From positions 62,001 through 126,000 of the forward strand of contig SZNP01000008.1 of NCBI GenBank assembly GCA_005239435.1: a stretch of 64,000 nucleotides of DNA, read 5' to 3'. Made by a program: the position numbers and the translations under genes. This DNA comes from Halorussus salinisoli (lineage in GTDB: Archaea; Halobacteriota; Halobacteria; Halobacteriales; Haladaptataceae). Below, one piece after another: positions 8,694 through 17,068 of this stretch. The notes beneath the pieces were generated by a model. That model was not told the DNA's origin. It saw only the letters and a list, made by a program, of their open reading frames with translations, and did no database searches. The first letter of the stretch is position 1, and each line of letters begins with the position of its first letter.

Positions 8694-8925
8694 GGACGGC
8701 ACGGCCACGTCGCTAGCCGAACCGGTTCGACTACGTGAAAACCCACCGAACGGGTTCGCCACGTGCGTTCTCACGCGTGATACCCTTCGGAGCGACGAGT
8801 CCGACCACTTCCCCGTATCGTAACGTAGAAACTGCAGTCCCCGACGCCAGGTTGGCCGAGCGAATCGAGGGCATCCGGGAGTCGGTCGAGCAACTGGACG
8901 ACGAGTCGTGGCCGTTTTCACGACG

Positions 8926-10794
8926 CTACGCGCGTTTTCGAATCTCCTCGCGCAGAATCTCGCTCACGAGGTCACCGTCGGCCTTGCCGCCGAGCGCGCC
9001 CATCGCCTCGCCCATCAGTCCGGAGAACGCCTGCATTCCCTGCTCCTCGACCTGTCCCTCGTTGCGTTCGACTACTTCGACCACGGCCCCGCGAACCTCG
9101 TCCTCGGCCGCGCTCCCGAGGCCCTCCTGCTCGACCGCTTCGGCGGCGGTCAGGTCCGGGTTCTCGGCCAGCGCGGTCAGCACCTCGCCGACGTTCCCCT
9201 TCGCCGTCTCGCCCTCGGCGACCAGTTCGAGCGTCCCGAGGAAGTGGTCGTCGTCCAGATTCTCGACGGGCACGTCGTCGCGCCGGAGTTCCGTGACCGT
9301 ACTCTCGACGGTCTGGGCCGCGAGCGTGGCGTCCGCGCCCGACTCGACCGCGCGCTCGAACAGGGGCATGCGCTCGCCGTACGCGACCTGCTCGGCGAGA
9401 CCCGCGTCGAGACCGTACTCGTTCTGGTAGCGTTCGACCTTCTCGGTCAGGAGTTCGGGCGTCTCGACCTCAGCGGGGTCGGGGTCGACCGGCGGCACGT
9501 CGGTCTCGGGGTACATCCGGGCCGCGCCGGGGAGCGGTCGGAGATACCGGGTGGTGCCGTCCTCGTTCGCGCCGCGGGTCTCCTCGGGCACTCCTTCGAG
9601 GGCCGTCTCGGCGCGCTCGGCGGCCGCCTCGATGGCGAGGTCGGCGGTCTCGGGGTCGGCGGCGACGATTGCCACTGCGTCCTGCTCGCTCGCGCCGACT
9701 GCTTCGCGCAGGGCCGCGACCTCTTCGTCGGTCACGCCGTAGGCCGGGAGTTCGTCGGTGTGGAAGATGCCGCCCGCGCCGTGGCGCTTGGCGTGGTCGG
9801 ACAGTTCCGTGCCGAGTCTGCGGTCGGGTTGAATCTCCGCGCCGACGAGTCCGTCGAAGCCGAACAGGGGGACCGCCGTGACCTTGCCGCCGGACTCGAG
9901 CGCCGAGGCGATGACGCCCGAGTCGGTGTCGGCGAAGGTGTCGGTCACGTCCACTACGTCGCCGACTTCGGCGTCGCGCTCGCGGAGTTCGTCGCGGAGT
10001 TCGAGCAGTCGAACCTGCCGGTGGACCTCGTTCTCTACGAGGTCGTCGATGTCGTCGAGGCTCTGGACGCCCTTGACCTCGACGCGCGCGCCCTCCGCGA
10101 TGGAGATGTTCACGTCCTGGCGGATGGTGCCGAGGCCGCGCTTGACCTTGCCGGTCGAGCGCAGGAGCATCCCGATGGTCTCTGCGGCCTCGCGGGCCTG
10201 CTCGGGCGACCGGATGTCGGGCTTGGTACCGATTTCCACCAGCGGGATGCCGAGACGGTCGAGGCTGTAGAGAACGCCGTCGTCGCGCTCTTCGACGCGC
10301 TGGGCCGACTCCTCTTCGAGCATCAGGTCCTCGATACCGACCGCGCCCCGACTGGTCGAGATCTCGCCGTCGGAGGCCATCAGGGTCGAGCGCTGGAACC
10401 CCGAGGTGTTCGACCCGTCGACGACGATCTTCCGCATGACGTGGGCCTGATCTACCACGTCCATGTCGAGGAGTTGAGCGATTTCGAGGACGACCTCCTG
10501 GGCTTCGGCGTCGAGTCGGTGCGGCGGTTCGTCGTCCTCCTCGACGAGACAGGTCGTGTCGTAGGCGAGGTACTCGAACTCGCGGTCTACTCGGCTCTCT
10601 TCGAGCGCCGCCTCGTCGAGTTCGCCCAGTTCGCTCTTGGTCGGGTGGAGGAACCGCGTGAACTCGCGTTCGGCCTCCTCGGGTTCCCGGAGTTCGGTCG
10701 GACAGTTGCAGAACAGTTTGGTCTCGGTGTCGAGTTGCTGGTGAATCTCCAGCCCCGCGACGAGGCCGAGGTCCTCGTAGTCGTGTTCGGTCAT
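8926..10794 (-). CDS. gatE: Glu-tRNA(Gln) amidotransferase subunit E
   Basis: A 622-residue subunit E of the archaeal GatDE amidotransferase, which converts mischarged Glu-tRNA(Gln) to Gln-tRNA(Gln). The N-terminus has the GatB/GatE signature (GLEIHQQLDTETKLFCNC near residues 14-31, then TSRGAVGIEDLM and YSLDRLGIPLVEIGTKPDI). An inserted GAD domain spans about residues 270-400, which separates GatE from GatB. A helical YqeY-like tail (about 480-622) ends the protein. GatD, the asparaginase-like partner, is not in this window. The gene stands alone on the minus strand and its start is at 10794. Confidence 0.95.
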   Translation of the reverse strand: MTEHDYEDLGLVAGLEIHQQLDTETKLFCNCPTELREPEEAEREFTRFLHPTKSELGELDEAALEESRVDREFEYLAYDTTCLVEEDDEPPHRLDAEAQEVVLEIAQLLDMDVVDQAHVMRKIVVDGSNTSGFQRSTLMASDGEISTSRGAVGIEDLMLEEESAQRVEERDDGVLYSLDRLGIPLVEIGTKPDIRSPEQAREAAETIGMLLRSTGKVKRGLGTIRQDVNISIAEGARVEVKGVQSLDDIDDLVENEVHRQVRLLELRDELRERDAEVGDVVDVTDTFADTDSGVIASALESGGKVTAVPLFGFDGLVGAEIQPDRRLGTELSDHAKRHGAGGIFHTDELPAYGVTDEEVAALREAVGASEQDAVAIVAADPETADLAIEAAAERAETALEGVPEETRGANEDGTTRYLRPLPGAARMYPETDVPPVDPDPAEVETPELLTEKVERYQNEYGLDAGLAEQVAYGERMPLFERAVESGADATLAAQTVESTVTELRRDDVPVENLDDDHFLGTLELVAEGETAKGNVGEVLTALAENPDLTAAEAVEQEGLGSAAEDEVRGAVVEVVERNEGQVEEQGMQAFSGLMGEAMGALGGKADGDLVSEILREEIRKRA

Positions 10795-10830
10795 TACTCG
10801 CCACTCGGACCGCGAAGGGTAAAAAACCGT

Positions 10831-12327
10831 TCAGTCTCGGCGAGAGGAGTCCCGGTCGAGGTCCGAGCGCAGGTCCGTCTCTCCTCGCCGTTCCGTCAGG
10901 CTCTCCTGCAACTTCTCGCCGACGAACTCTCGCAACTCCGCCGCCGTCTCCGAATCCAGGTCCACCGCCGCGGCCACGCCGCCCGCCGAACTCGCGGTGT
11001 CTATCACGACGCTCGCCAGACTCCGGCGGCGCTGGAAGACGGTCTGGCTCTGAATCACGGTCTGGATCCGGTAGTACGGCACCACCTTGGTCGTCCGGGT
11101 CCAGAAGCCGTTCCGGGTGAAGACGTGGTCTTCGCCCGCGGCGTAGCCCCGATTTCGCCACTTGAGGTGGGCCGCGACCGGCGCGAGGAGGACGAACCCG
11201 ACCGGGAGCAGTGGCGCGTACCAGACCACGGGTCGGCCCGTGACCTGCCAGAGGACCCACAGCGCGCCGACCAGCGCGCCGACGCCGAGCGCGAACCGAA
11301 TCGCGTATCGAGTCCGTGCACGCTTGGGCGGCCGGGAGAACTCCGGCAGTTCGAACGCTTCCACCTCGCGGGCGAGGCGAAGCACGCGCTCGCGGGTCGC
11401 CATCGGGACGGCGGCCTCCGACCCGCCGGAGGGTGCCTGTCCCGGCCCGTAGCCCGCGGTCTCGACCGCGAGGGTGGCGTAACCGAACCTCCGCATCAGG
11501 ACGTTGGCGTCGAGCGTGAGGGTCTGGACCTTTTCGAGCGGAATCGACCCGTCGTATCGCTGGAGCAGTCCGCGTTCGTACCGGAGTTCGTCGCCGACCT
11601 GCGCCAGGCGAAAGCCGTAGTAGCGCGTGAACGTGACGGCGGCGCTGAGTATCCAGAGCGCGCCGACGAGGAACGTCACCAGTACGATTCCGCCGACGAA
11701 CGCGAGTTCCGCGACCCCTGGCACGAACGGGAACGCCGCGGGACCGAACGCCAGCAGCGAGAGATAGCGGAAGTCGAACTGGAGCGCGCTGAGCAGGGCG
11801 AGTTCCCCGGTTCGGAGTTCGAAGAGGAGTTCCTCGCGGTCTTCGTCTGCGTCGGTCTCTTCCGCGTCCGTCTCGCTCGCGCCGCGCTTGAGGCGCTGAA
11901 TCTCGCGCTGGAGGCGCTTGGCCTCGTCGTAGCCGACGTACCGGAGACTGGCTTCGGTTCCGCCGCCGCCCGCCGTCTCGAGGTCGAGGACCGCGACCCC
12001 GAGCGCGCGCTGGACCACGTTGCGCGAGATGTCCACGTTCTGGACCCGGCCGAGGGGAATCTCGCGGTTCCGCCGGGAGACGACGCCCGACGTGATTTCG
12101 AGGCCGTCGTCGGTGAGTCGGTACTCGAACCGCCGGTAGTAGGCGACCTGCCAGAGTCCGGCGGCGACGACTCCGAGGGCCGCGAGCGCGACCAGCGCCG
12201 GTCCGGCGAGCGGAAACGGCACCACGTCGGTCCCCGACAGCGACTGGCCGACGAAGAACAGCATGAAGCCGACGCTCGCGCCGCGGGAGAGCGCCCGGTA
12301 AGGAATCGAGAGCGGGTGGAGTTTCAT
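10831..12327 (-). CDS. Membrane protein with three bacterial PH domains (YdbT-like)
   Basis: A 498-residue membrane protein. Paired transmembrane helices are interleaved with three copies of the bPH2 (DUF304) domain, each with the pattern ERG-x-IPLxxVQxVx(12)GxAxxxVxTA: near residues 65-125 (SGVVSRRNREIPLGRVQNVD), 245-300 (RGLLQRYDGSIPLEKVQTLT) and 390-450 (NGFWTRTTKVVPYYRIQTVI). It is the large partner of the YdbS/YdbT-type pair. The start overlaps the stop of the 154-residue partner by 4 bases (12324-12327). Function is unknown; related bacterial proteins have been linked to membrane stress and resistance. Confidence 0.85.
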   Translation of the reverse strand: MKLHPLSIPYRALSRGASVGFMLFFVGQSLSGTDVVPFPLAGPALVALAALGVVAAGLWQVAYYRRFEYRLTDDGLEITSGVVSRRNREIPLGRVQNVDISRNVVQRALGVAVLDLETAGGGGTEASLRYVGYDEAKRLQREIQRLKRGASETDAEETDADEDREELLFELRTGELALLSALQFDFRYLSLLAFGPAAFPFVPGVAELAFVGGIVLVTFLVGALWILSAAVTFTRYYGFRLAQVGDELRYERGLLQRYDGSIPLEKVQTLTLDANVLMRRFGYATLAVETAGYGPGQAPSGGSEAAVPMATRERVLRLAREVEAFELPEFSRPPKRARTRYAIRFALGVGALVGALWVLWQVTGRPVVWYAPLLPVGFVLLAPVAAHLKWRNRGYAAGEDHVFTRNGFWTRTTKVVPYYRIQTVIQSQTVFQRRRSLASVVIDTASSAGGVAAAVDLDSETAAELREFVGEKLQESLTERRGETDLRSDLDRDSSRRD

Positions 12328-12788
12328 ACCGCGTCGGACTCGCGCTCGCTCTCGATGGCGAGGCGACGGAGTTGCTCCTGTAGGTCGTCGGCCCGGTCGG
12401 GCGTCAACCCCGGAATCGTCACGTCCGCGCCGCGCGACCCGGCGGTGTAGACCACCACGCTCGCCAGTCCGAGCGTGCGCTCGACCGGGCCGCGCTGGGT
12501 GTCGACGTGCTGGACGCGGACGAACGGGACGACGGTGTTCACTCGCGTCAGGACGCCGCGTTCGAGGTACACATCGTCGTCGCGCACCTCGAACCGCCAG
12601 GCGCGATACCTGAGAACCGCCAGGACGACGCCGAGGACGAGCGCCGCGGCGGCGACGGCGAGACCGACCCAGAGACCGATGCCGAGGACGAACCGGTCCA
12701 CTACCGTCGCGACGACACCGACTATCAACGCAGTCACGACCGCACCGACGCCCCAGACGAGACGGACGCGCGGATTCAACACTTCCAT
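12324..12788 (-). CDS. Small membrane protein with one bacterial PH domain (YdbS-like)
   Basis: A 154-residue protein with two N-terminal transmembrane helices (about residues 12-58) followed by one bPH2 domain: WRFEVRDDDVYLERGVLTRV, then VVPFVRVQHVDTQRGPVERT and LGLASVVVYTAG. The C-terminal helix is GLTPDRADDLQEQLRRLAIE. It is the small partner of the YdbS/YdbT pair. It is transcribed first and overlaps its larger neighbour by 4 bases, so they probably form one complex. The domain copy is closest to the first PH copy of the larger protein, which suggests an ancient duplication. Confidence 0.85.
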   Translation of the reverse strand: MEVLNPRVRLVWGVGAVVTALIVGVVATVVDRFVLGIGLWVGLAVAAAALVLGVVLAVLRYRAWRFEVRDDDVYLERGVLTRVNTVVPFVRVQHVDTQRGPVERTLGLASVVVYTAGSRGADVTIPGLTPDRADDLQEQLRRLAIESERESDAV

Positions 12789-13232
12789 GCGTGAAGGAAC
12801 TGCCTCACGGCCGATAAGTTCCCCCGTCTGCGTCCGGGTCTGTCAGCTCGTCTCGGATAGTTCGTTTCGGGCGTCGGGTTCGACCGTTCGACGTTCGGAA
12901 ATGTATCTGAATATTAAGACAATGAATATATTGTTATTAGTACTGTATGCATTTTCCCATCGCGACTAGAGCGTCGGAGACGCTACGAGACGGACGTGGG
13001 ACGGAACGACAGGAGCGGAGGAGGTGTCGAAAGCCCCCGTAGTTAGCCGAGCAGAGCACGTCCGCGGTTGATTGGTCGGCACGTGAGCGCGTCGCCCGGG
13101 GAGGAATCGGGAGCGGAGAACCGTCGAGATAACGTCGAAACTACCCGAGTTCTCCACCAAACCGGTCGTCGCTCCCGACTCGTTCTCCTTCCCTCCCCGA
13201 AATTTATATCGACCGTTTGCGAACACCAGCGC
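12789..13232. other. Divergent intergenic region with an AT-rich core
   Basis: This stretch separates the PH-domain operon (minus) from the membrane protein at 13233 (plus). An AT-rich block at about 12899-12960 stands out from its GC-rich surroundings and contains a 22-codon hydrophobic open frame (12901-12969) that I do not accept as a gene. The tail-like string CGTAGTTAGCCGAGC near 13038-13052 is only weakly similar to the repeat family described elsewhere. A TATA box is present at the right edge. No RNA gene is recognisable. Confidence 0.5.
13203..13210 (+). promoter_or_regulatory. TATA box of the gene at 13233
   Basis: TTTATATC lies 23-30 bases upstream of the GTG at 13233. It is the best TATA match in the gap and supports that start over the earlier in-frame ATG at 13068. 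Confidence 0.6.
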
Positions 13233-14090
13233 GTGGCCGACCACCGCAGAGACACCGGGCGCGGACGCGGAGGGGACGAGGCGAGCGGCCACGCCGAAGC
13301 GAGCGACGACGCCACGCCACACGCCGACCCGATTGGCGACGTCGGTCTGCCCGCCGACGCAGACGAAACCGCCGACGCCGAGTCCGAGAGTCGAACTGCC
13401 CGGAGACCTCGAGTTCACGTCCGGCGACTCGACGTGGTGGACACGCTCCGGTGGTCGCTGGTCGTCCTGCGGGACCACCGGAGTCTAATCGGGGTCGCGC
13501 TCGCGGCGAACCTCCCGGCAGTCGTGGCCGCGACCGGCGTCTCGTGGCCCGACCCGTCCACGTCCCCGGAGGTCGCCGACTGGGTTCTGCCCACCTACCT
13601 CCTCCAGATGGTCGTCACCGTCGTCGCCGGAGGCGTGTTCTACCTGACCGCGGCCGACGCCGTGGCCGAACGCACTCGATCGCTCCGCACGCGGGTCGTG
13701 ACGGCCGTCAGGCGAACCCCCGCGCTGGTCGGGACGGCGCTCCTGTTGGTTCCGATAGTTGCCGCCGGACTCGCCGCGTTGGTCCTGCCGGGCGTCTACC
13801 TCTTCCACCGCCTCGTGGTGGCGTTTCCGGCCTGCGTCATCGACGGGACCGGGCCGGTCGGCAGTCTGACGACGAGTTGGCGGGTCGCCGGCGGCACGGT
13901 CACGAAGATCTTCGGCGTCGGTCTGGTCTACCTCGGCGTCGGCGGCGCGTCCACCGTCGTCTCCGGCATGGTCGGCGGACCGTACAGCGTGGTTGGAACT
14001 GCGGCGACTGCGCTCGTCGGGGCCGCGACCTACCCCCTGTTCGGTCTCGCGCTCGGCCATCTCTACCTCGAAAGCAGTCGGAATCGGTAA
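13233..14090 (+). CDS. Polytopic membrane protein of the haloarchaeal DUF7847-like type
   Basis: A 285-residue protein. The first about 70 residues are charged and probably disordered, and are followed by about six transmembrane helices from VDTLRWSLVVLRDHRSLIGV onward. The stretch LPGVYLFHRLVVAFPACVID and the later TTSWRVAGGTVTKIFGVGLV are typical of membrane proteins related to the glycerophosphodiester phosphodiesterase membrane domain, common as unnamed proteins in haloarchaea. The GTG start is chosen because a TATA box lies 23-30 bases upstream. The gene at 48451 is a looser relative (same architecture). Function unknown. Confidence 0.72.
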   Translation: MADHRRDTGRGRGGDEASGHAEASDDATPHADPIGDVGLPADADETADAESESRTARRPRVHVRRLDVVDTLRWSLVVLRDHRSLIGVALAANLPAVVAATGVSWPDPSTSPEVADWVLPTYLLQMVVTVVAGGVFYLTAADAVAERTRSLRTRVVTAVRRTPALVGTALLLVPIVAAGLAALVLPGVYLFHRLVVAFPACVIDGTGPVGSLTTSWRVAGGTVTKIFGVGLVYLGVGGASTVVSGMVGGPYSVVGTAATALVGAATYPLFGLALGHLYLESSRNR

Positions 14091-14229
14091 CTCGAAAGCG
14101 GTCGGAGTTAGGAGCCGTCGTCCGAGAGGAACCGGAACCGGTAGCTCTCGCTCGAAAGTAGCCGGATTCGGTACTCCGTACCGAGAGCGGCCTGTCTCGA
14201 CGCCCCCGATTTAGGAAAACAACTTTTTT

Positions 14230-14249
14230 AGTTTAGACGAATCTAAACT
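14230..14249. promoter_or_regulatory. Perfect palindromic operator candidate upstream of the GDT1 transporter
   Basis: AGTTTAGACGAATCTAAACT is a perfect inverted repeat with 8-bp arms (AGTTTAGA/TCTAAACT) and a 4-bp centre. It lies where the TATA box should be, about 10-29 bases before the first ATG at 14259. The TTTAGA..TCTAAA shape resembles binding sites of DtxR/MntR-family metal regulators. With a predicted manganese/calcium transporter downstream, metal-dependent repression is a reasonable inference. Confidence 0.6.
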
Positions 14250-14258
14250 GGTGCAACG

Positions 14259-14330
14259 ATGCTCTCCGAAACCGCGGTCGCTCCGGGCGGACTTCCGCCC
14301 GACCCTCCAGCAGAGGTGTCGTCCGGATGA
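14259..14330 (+). CDS. Possible leader peptide ORF upstream of the GDT1 transporter
   Basis: A 23-codon frame (MLSETAVAPGGLPPDPPAEV plus three residues) begins 10 bases after the operator palindrome. It ends with TGA at 14328-14330, overlapping the ATG of the transporter at 14327. A perfect 7-bp stem with a 4-base loop (14284-14301) lies within it. The ATGA overlap would couple translation of the transporter to this leader. It could instead be untranslated 5' leader sequence, since a coupled start is the only support. Confidence 0.3.
   Translation: MLSETAVAPGGLPPDPPAEVSSG
14284..14301 (+). promoter_or_regulatory. Leader hairpin before the GDT1 transporter
   Basis: CGGGCGG-ACTT-CCGCCCG is a perfect 7-bp GC stem with a 4-base loop, located 26-43 bases upstream of the transporter ATG and downstream of the palindromic operator. 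It could affect translation of the transporter, but a GC-rich genome makes chance stems fairly common. Confidence 0.3.
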
Positions 14331-15028
14331 CCGGTTGGTTCGAAATCCTCGTCGTCGCGTTCACTGCGCAACTGGCGGTCCTCCCCGGCGAGAAAGTCCA
14401 GTTTATCATCGCCGGACTCTCGACTCGCTACAACCCGTGGGTCGTCGTCGCCGCGGCCGGGAGCGCGTTCGCAGGGTGGACCGCGCTCGAAATCTGGTTC
14501 GGGAGCGCGCTGAAGGGCGCACTGCCGCCGACCTACCTCGACGCGTTTACCGCGGTCCTCTTCCTCGTCTTCGCGGTCCTGCTCTACCGGTCGGCCCCCG
14601 AAGCGGGCGAGGTGCCCGCCGAGACGGACGGCGGCGTCACGGAGACCGGCGACCTCGACGTGTCGGTACTCGGCCGCAGGGTCCCCGACGCCTTCGGTGG
14701 CTTTCTCCCCATCTTCGCCATGATGGCGGCCGGGGAGTTCGGCGACAAGACCCAACTGGTCACCATCGGACTGGCGGCCCAGTACGGCGCGACCCCGGCC
14801 ATCTGGGCGGGCGAGATGTTGGCCATCATCCCGGTCAGCATGGCCAACGCCTTCTTCTTCCACAAGTTCTCCCATCGGTTCGACGTGCGGAAGGCCCACT
14901 ACGCCGGTGCGGCGCTGTTCCTCTTCTTCGGCCTGGACACCGCGCTGGCCATCTTCACCGGTTTCTCGGTGTGGGAAACCGCCGTCGGAACCGTCGCTGG
15001 CGCGATTACGGCCGCGATTCCGGTCTAG
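14327..15028 (+). CDS. GDT1/TMEM165-family cation transporter (UPF0016)
   Basis: A 233-residue membrane protein with six to seven helices in two homologous halves. The second half has the family motif E-x-G-D-K-T intact as AAGEFGDKTQLVTIGLAAQY (about residues 137-156). The equivalent site in the first half is altered to LAVLPGEKVQFIIAGLSTRY (about 16-35), where the usual acidic ELGDKT is replaced by PGEK. Characterised GDT1/TMEM165/MneA-type members move Mn2+ or Ca2+ across membranes in exchange for protons. The upstream palindrome suggests metal-responsive control. The loop between the halves is short and acidic. Confidence 0.86.
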   Translation: MTGWFEILVVAFTAQLAVLPGEKVQFIIAGLSTRYNPWVVVAAAGSAFAGWTALEIWFGSALKGALPPTYLDAFTAVLFLVFAVLLYRSAPEAGEVPAETDGGVTETGDLDVSVLGRRVPDAFGGFLPIFAMMAAGEFGDKTQLVTIGLAAQYGATPAIWAGEMLAIIPVSMANAFFFHKFSHRFDVRKAHYAGAALFLFFGLDTALAIFTGFSVWETAVGTVAGAITAAIPV

Positions 15029-15031
15029 TTT

Positions 15032-15424
15032 TCACGACTCGAAGGCGTTCTGGATTCGCTCGCGCACGTTCGCTGCGGTCCCGGCGTTCTCGTGGCTCTC
15101 GCCCAACTCGAAGCTGGCGAGCGCGTCGGTCACGGCGTTGGCCTCGGCCTGGGAGAGTTCGATTCTCTCGGTGTCGTCGGGGTCGTTGCCGCCGAAGATG
15201 GCGTCGTTGTCGAGCCACCCCGAGTCGTCTCCCGCCGCCATCTCGCCCTTCTCGACGCCGCGGTGTTCGTCGAAGTCGAACTCGGCCGCGAGGTGGTCTT
15301 GGACGTTCTGAAGGCGCACCCCGCGGTCGTTCGAGGCGGTCATCTCCTCGTCGGACAGCGCGGCGATGACGACTCGGGCCTCGTTTCGGGTCATCTTGAA
15401 GTTCGCTTTGTCTCGGTCGGACAT
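15032..15424 (-). CDS. Conserved haloarchaeal hypothetical protein
   Basis: A 130-residue soluble acidic protein. The N-terminal helix MTRNEARVVIAALSDEEMTA is followed by a loop with DNDAIFGGNDPDD and a helical C-terminus (RIELSQAEANAVTDALASFE, ending ERIQNAFES). It has no cysteines and no membrane segments. I cannot place it in a named family. It is convergent with the GDT1 gene (3 bases between the stops). The ATG at 15424 is preferred to longer in-frame readings because the sequence beyond it lacks haloarchaeal composition. Confidence 0.7.
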   Translation of the reverse strand: MSDRDKANFKMTRNEARVVIAALSDEEMTASNDRGVRLQNVQDHLAAEFDFDEHRGVEKGEMAAGDDSGWLDNDAIFGGNDPDDTERIELSQAEANAVTDALASFELGESHENAGTAANVRERIQNAFES

Positions 15425-15652
15425 AGAGTAGTCGTACGGTAGCCTGCCTGAAACGAGTGTCGGGCGTTTTCGGGACAGCCGTCTCGGGAGTCGTCGGAGT
15501 TGGAGGTGGAGAACTGATTCGAGTCGAGCGCACCCTCCGTGGTTGCTGGCACCGAGGGTATCCTCGGTAGTCTGTGGCACCGAGCCCGATTTCGCTGGCC
15601 GCGGCTGTTTCGATGCGTGGAAAACGAGGTGATCGACGCGGTTGCGTCGGTT

Positions 15653-17068
15653 TCAGTCGTCGCTACCGAGGATGCCGCGGTGGGTCATCTTCTCGGGGTC
15701 GATGACCTCCTCGGCCTCTTCCTCGCTGAGGTAGCCCTTCTCCACGACGACCTGCTTGACTGTCTTGCCCTCCTTCAGGGCGGTCTTGGCGGCGTCGCTG
15801 GCCTTGTCGTAGCCGATGTGGGGGTTGAGTGCCGTGGCGAGCGCCATGCTCTGCTCGACCTGCTCCTCGCAGTGTTCCTCGTTGGCCTCCAGTTTCCGGA
15901 CGAACTTCTCGCCGAAGACTTCGCTGGCGTTGGCCAGCATCTCCGCGGACTGGAGGAAGTTGTGGGCGAGAACGGGTTTGTAGAGGTTGAGGTCGAGTTG
16001 GCCCTCGGCCGCGCCCGCGCTCACGGCGGCGTCGTTGCCCACGACCTGTTTGTGGACCTGATTGACCGCCTCGGCGACGACCGGGTTTATCTTACCGGGC
16101 ATGATGGAACTCCCGGGCTGGTTCTCCGGCTGTTCGAGTTCGCCGAGTCCGTTTCGGGGACCGGAGGCCAGGAGTCGGAGGTCGTTCGCTATCTTGTTGA
16201 GCGACCCCGCGATGGTCCGGAGCGCGCCGTGGGCCTCGGACATGGCGTCGTGGGCGGCCTGTGCCTCGAAGTGGTTGTCGGCCTCGCGGAACTCGACGCC
16301 GGTCTCCTCGGAGATGTACTCGGCGGCCTTCTCCGGGAAGTCGGGGTGGGTGTTGAGGCCTGTGCCGACCGCGGTGCCACCGAGCGCCAACTCCGAGAGG
16401 TGGTCTCGAATCCGGTCGAGGCGGGCGAGCCCCTTCTCGACCTGCGTGCGGTAGCCGCCGAACTCCTGTCCGAGGCGGACCGGCGTGGCGTCCTGCAAGT
16501 GGGTCCGGCCGGTCTTGACCACGCCGTCGAACTCCTCCTCTTTGGCTTCGAGCGCCTCGCGCAACTGGTCGAGCGCGGGCAGGAGGTCCTTCTCGACGGC
16601 TTCGAGCGAGGCGACGTGCATCGCGGTCGGAATCACGTCGTTGCTGGACTGGCCGAAGTTGACGTGGTCGTTGGGGTGAATTTCGCGCGTGCCGACTTCG
16701 CCGCCGTAGATTTCGGTCGCGCGGTTGGCGATGACCTCGTTGGCGTTCATGTTCGTGGAGGTGCCGGAACCGGTCTGGAACACGTCCACGGGGAACTGGT
16801 CGTCGTGGCGGCCCTCGATGACCTCGTCGGCGGCCTCCACGATGGCGTCGGCCTTGTCCTCGGGAATCAGTTCGAGGTCGCGGTTGGCCTCCGCGGCGGA
16901 CTTCTTGACGACGCCGAGCGCGCGCACGAACCGCCGGCCGAAGGTGATGCCAGAGACGGGGAAGTTCTGGAGCGCGCGTTGGGTCTGTGCGCCCCAGTAG
17001 GCGTCGGCCGGTACCTGCATCTCTCCGAGACTGTCCTCCTCTGTCCGGTAGTCCTCGTCGTCGCTCAT
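15653..17068 (-). CDS. fumC: Class II fumarate hydratase
   Basis: A 471-residue class II fumarase, which interconverts fumarate and malate in the citric acid cycle as an iron-free homotetramer. Near the N-terminus is YWGAQTQRALQNFPVSG, then GSGTSTNMNANEVIANRA near residue 98, THLQDATPVRLGQEFGGY near 190, and the superfamily signature GSSIMPGKINPVVAEAVNQV near 320, which holds the catalytic serine loop. A TATA box (minus strand, 17093-17101) lies 25-33 bases before the ATG, supporting leaderless transcription from this start rather than the longer frame to 17146. It could be an aspartate ammonia-lyase relative, but the motifs fit fumarase better. Confidence 0.95.
   Translation of the reverse strand: MSDDEDYRTEEDSLGEMQVPADAYWGAQTQRALQNFPVSGITFGRRFVRALGVVKKSAAEANRDLELIPEDKADAIVEAADEVIEGRHDDQFPVDVFQTGSGTSTNMNANEVIANRATEIYGGEVGTREIHPNDHVNFGQSSNDVIPTAMHVASLEAVEKDLLPALDQLREALEAKEEEFDGVVKTGRTHLQDATPVRLGQEFGGYRTQVEKGLARLDRIRDHLSELALGGTAVGTGLNTHPDFPEKAAEYISEETGVEFREADNHFEAQAAHDAMSEAHGALRTIAGSLNKIANDLRLLASGPRNGLGELEQPENQPGSSIMPGKINPVVAEAVNQVHKQVVGNDAAVSAGAAEGQLDLNLYKPVLAHNFLQSAEMLANASEVFGEKFVRKLEANEEHCEEQVEQSMALATALNPHIGYDKASDAAKTALKEGKTVKQVVVEKGYLSEEEAEEVIDPEKMTHRGILGSDD

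Noticed and set aside
8735..8925. Short acidic plus-strand sequence (RLAERIEGIRESVEQLDDES) between the PAP2 gene and gatE.
   Set aside because: It looks a little coding-like, but it has no clear start or stop of its own and runs into the antisense of gatE. It may be a gene relic, but support is too thin.
8908..12450. Huge 1180-codon plus-strand frame.
   Set aside because: It lies opposite gatE and the PH-domain genes, which have clear motifs; the plus frame reads only low-complexity Val/Gly/Asp/Arg-rich sequence.
12901..12969. 22-codon hydrophobic ORF in the AT-rich part before 13233.
   Set aside because: Its AT-rich codons are unlike all neighbours and the hydrophobic content follows from T-rich DNA.
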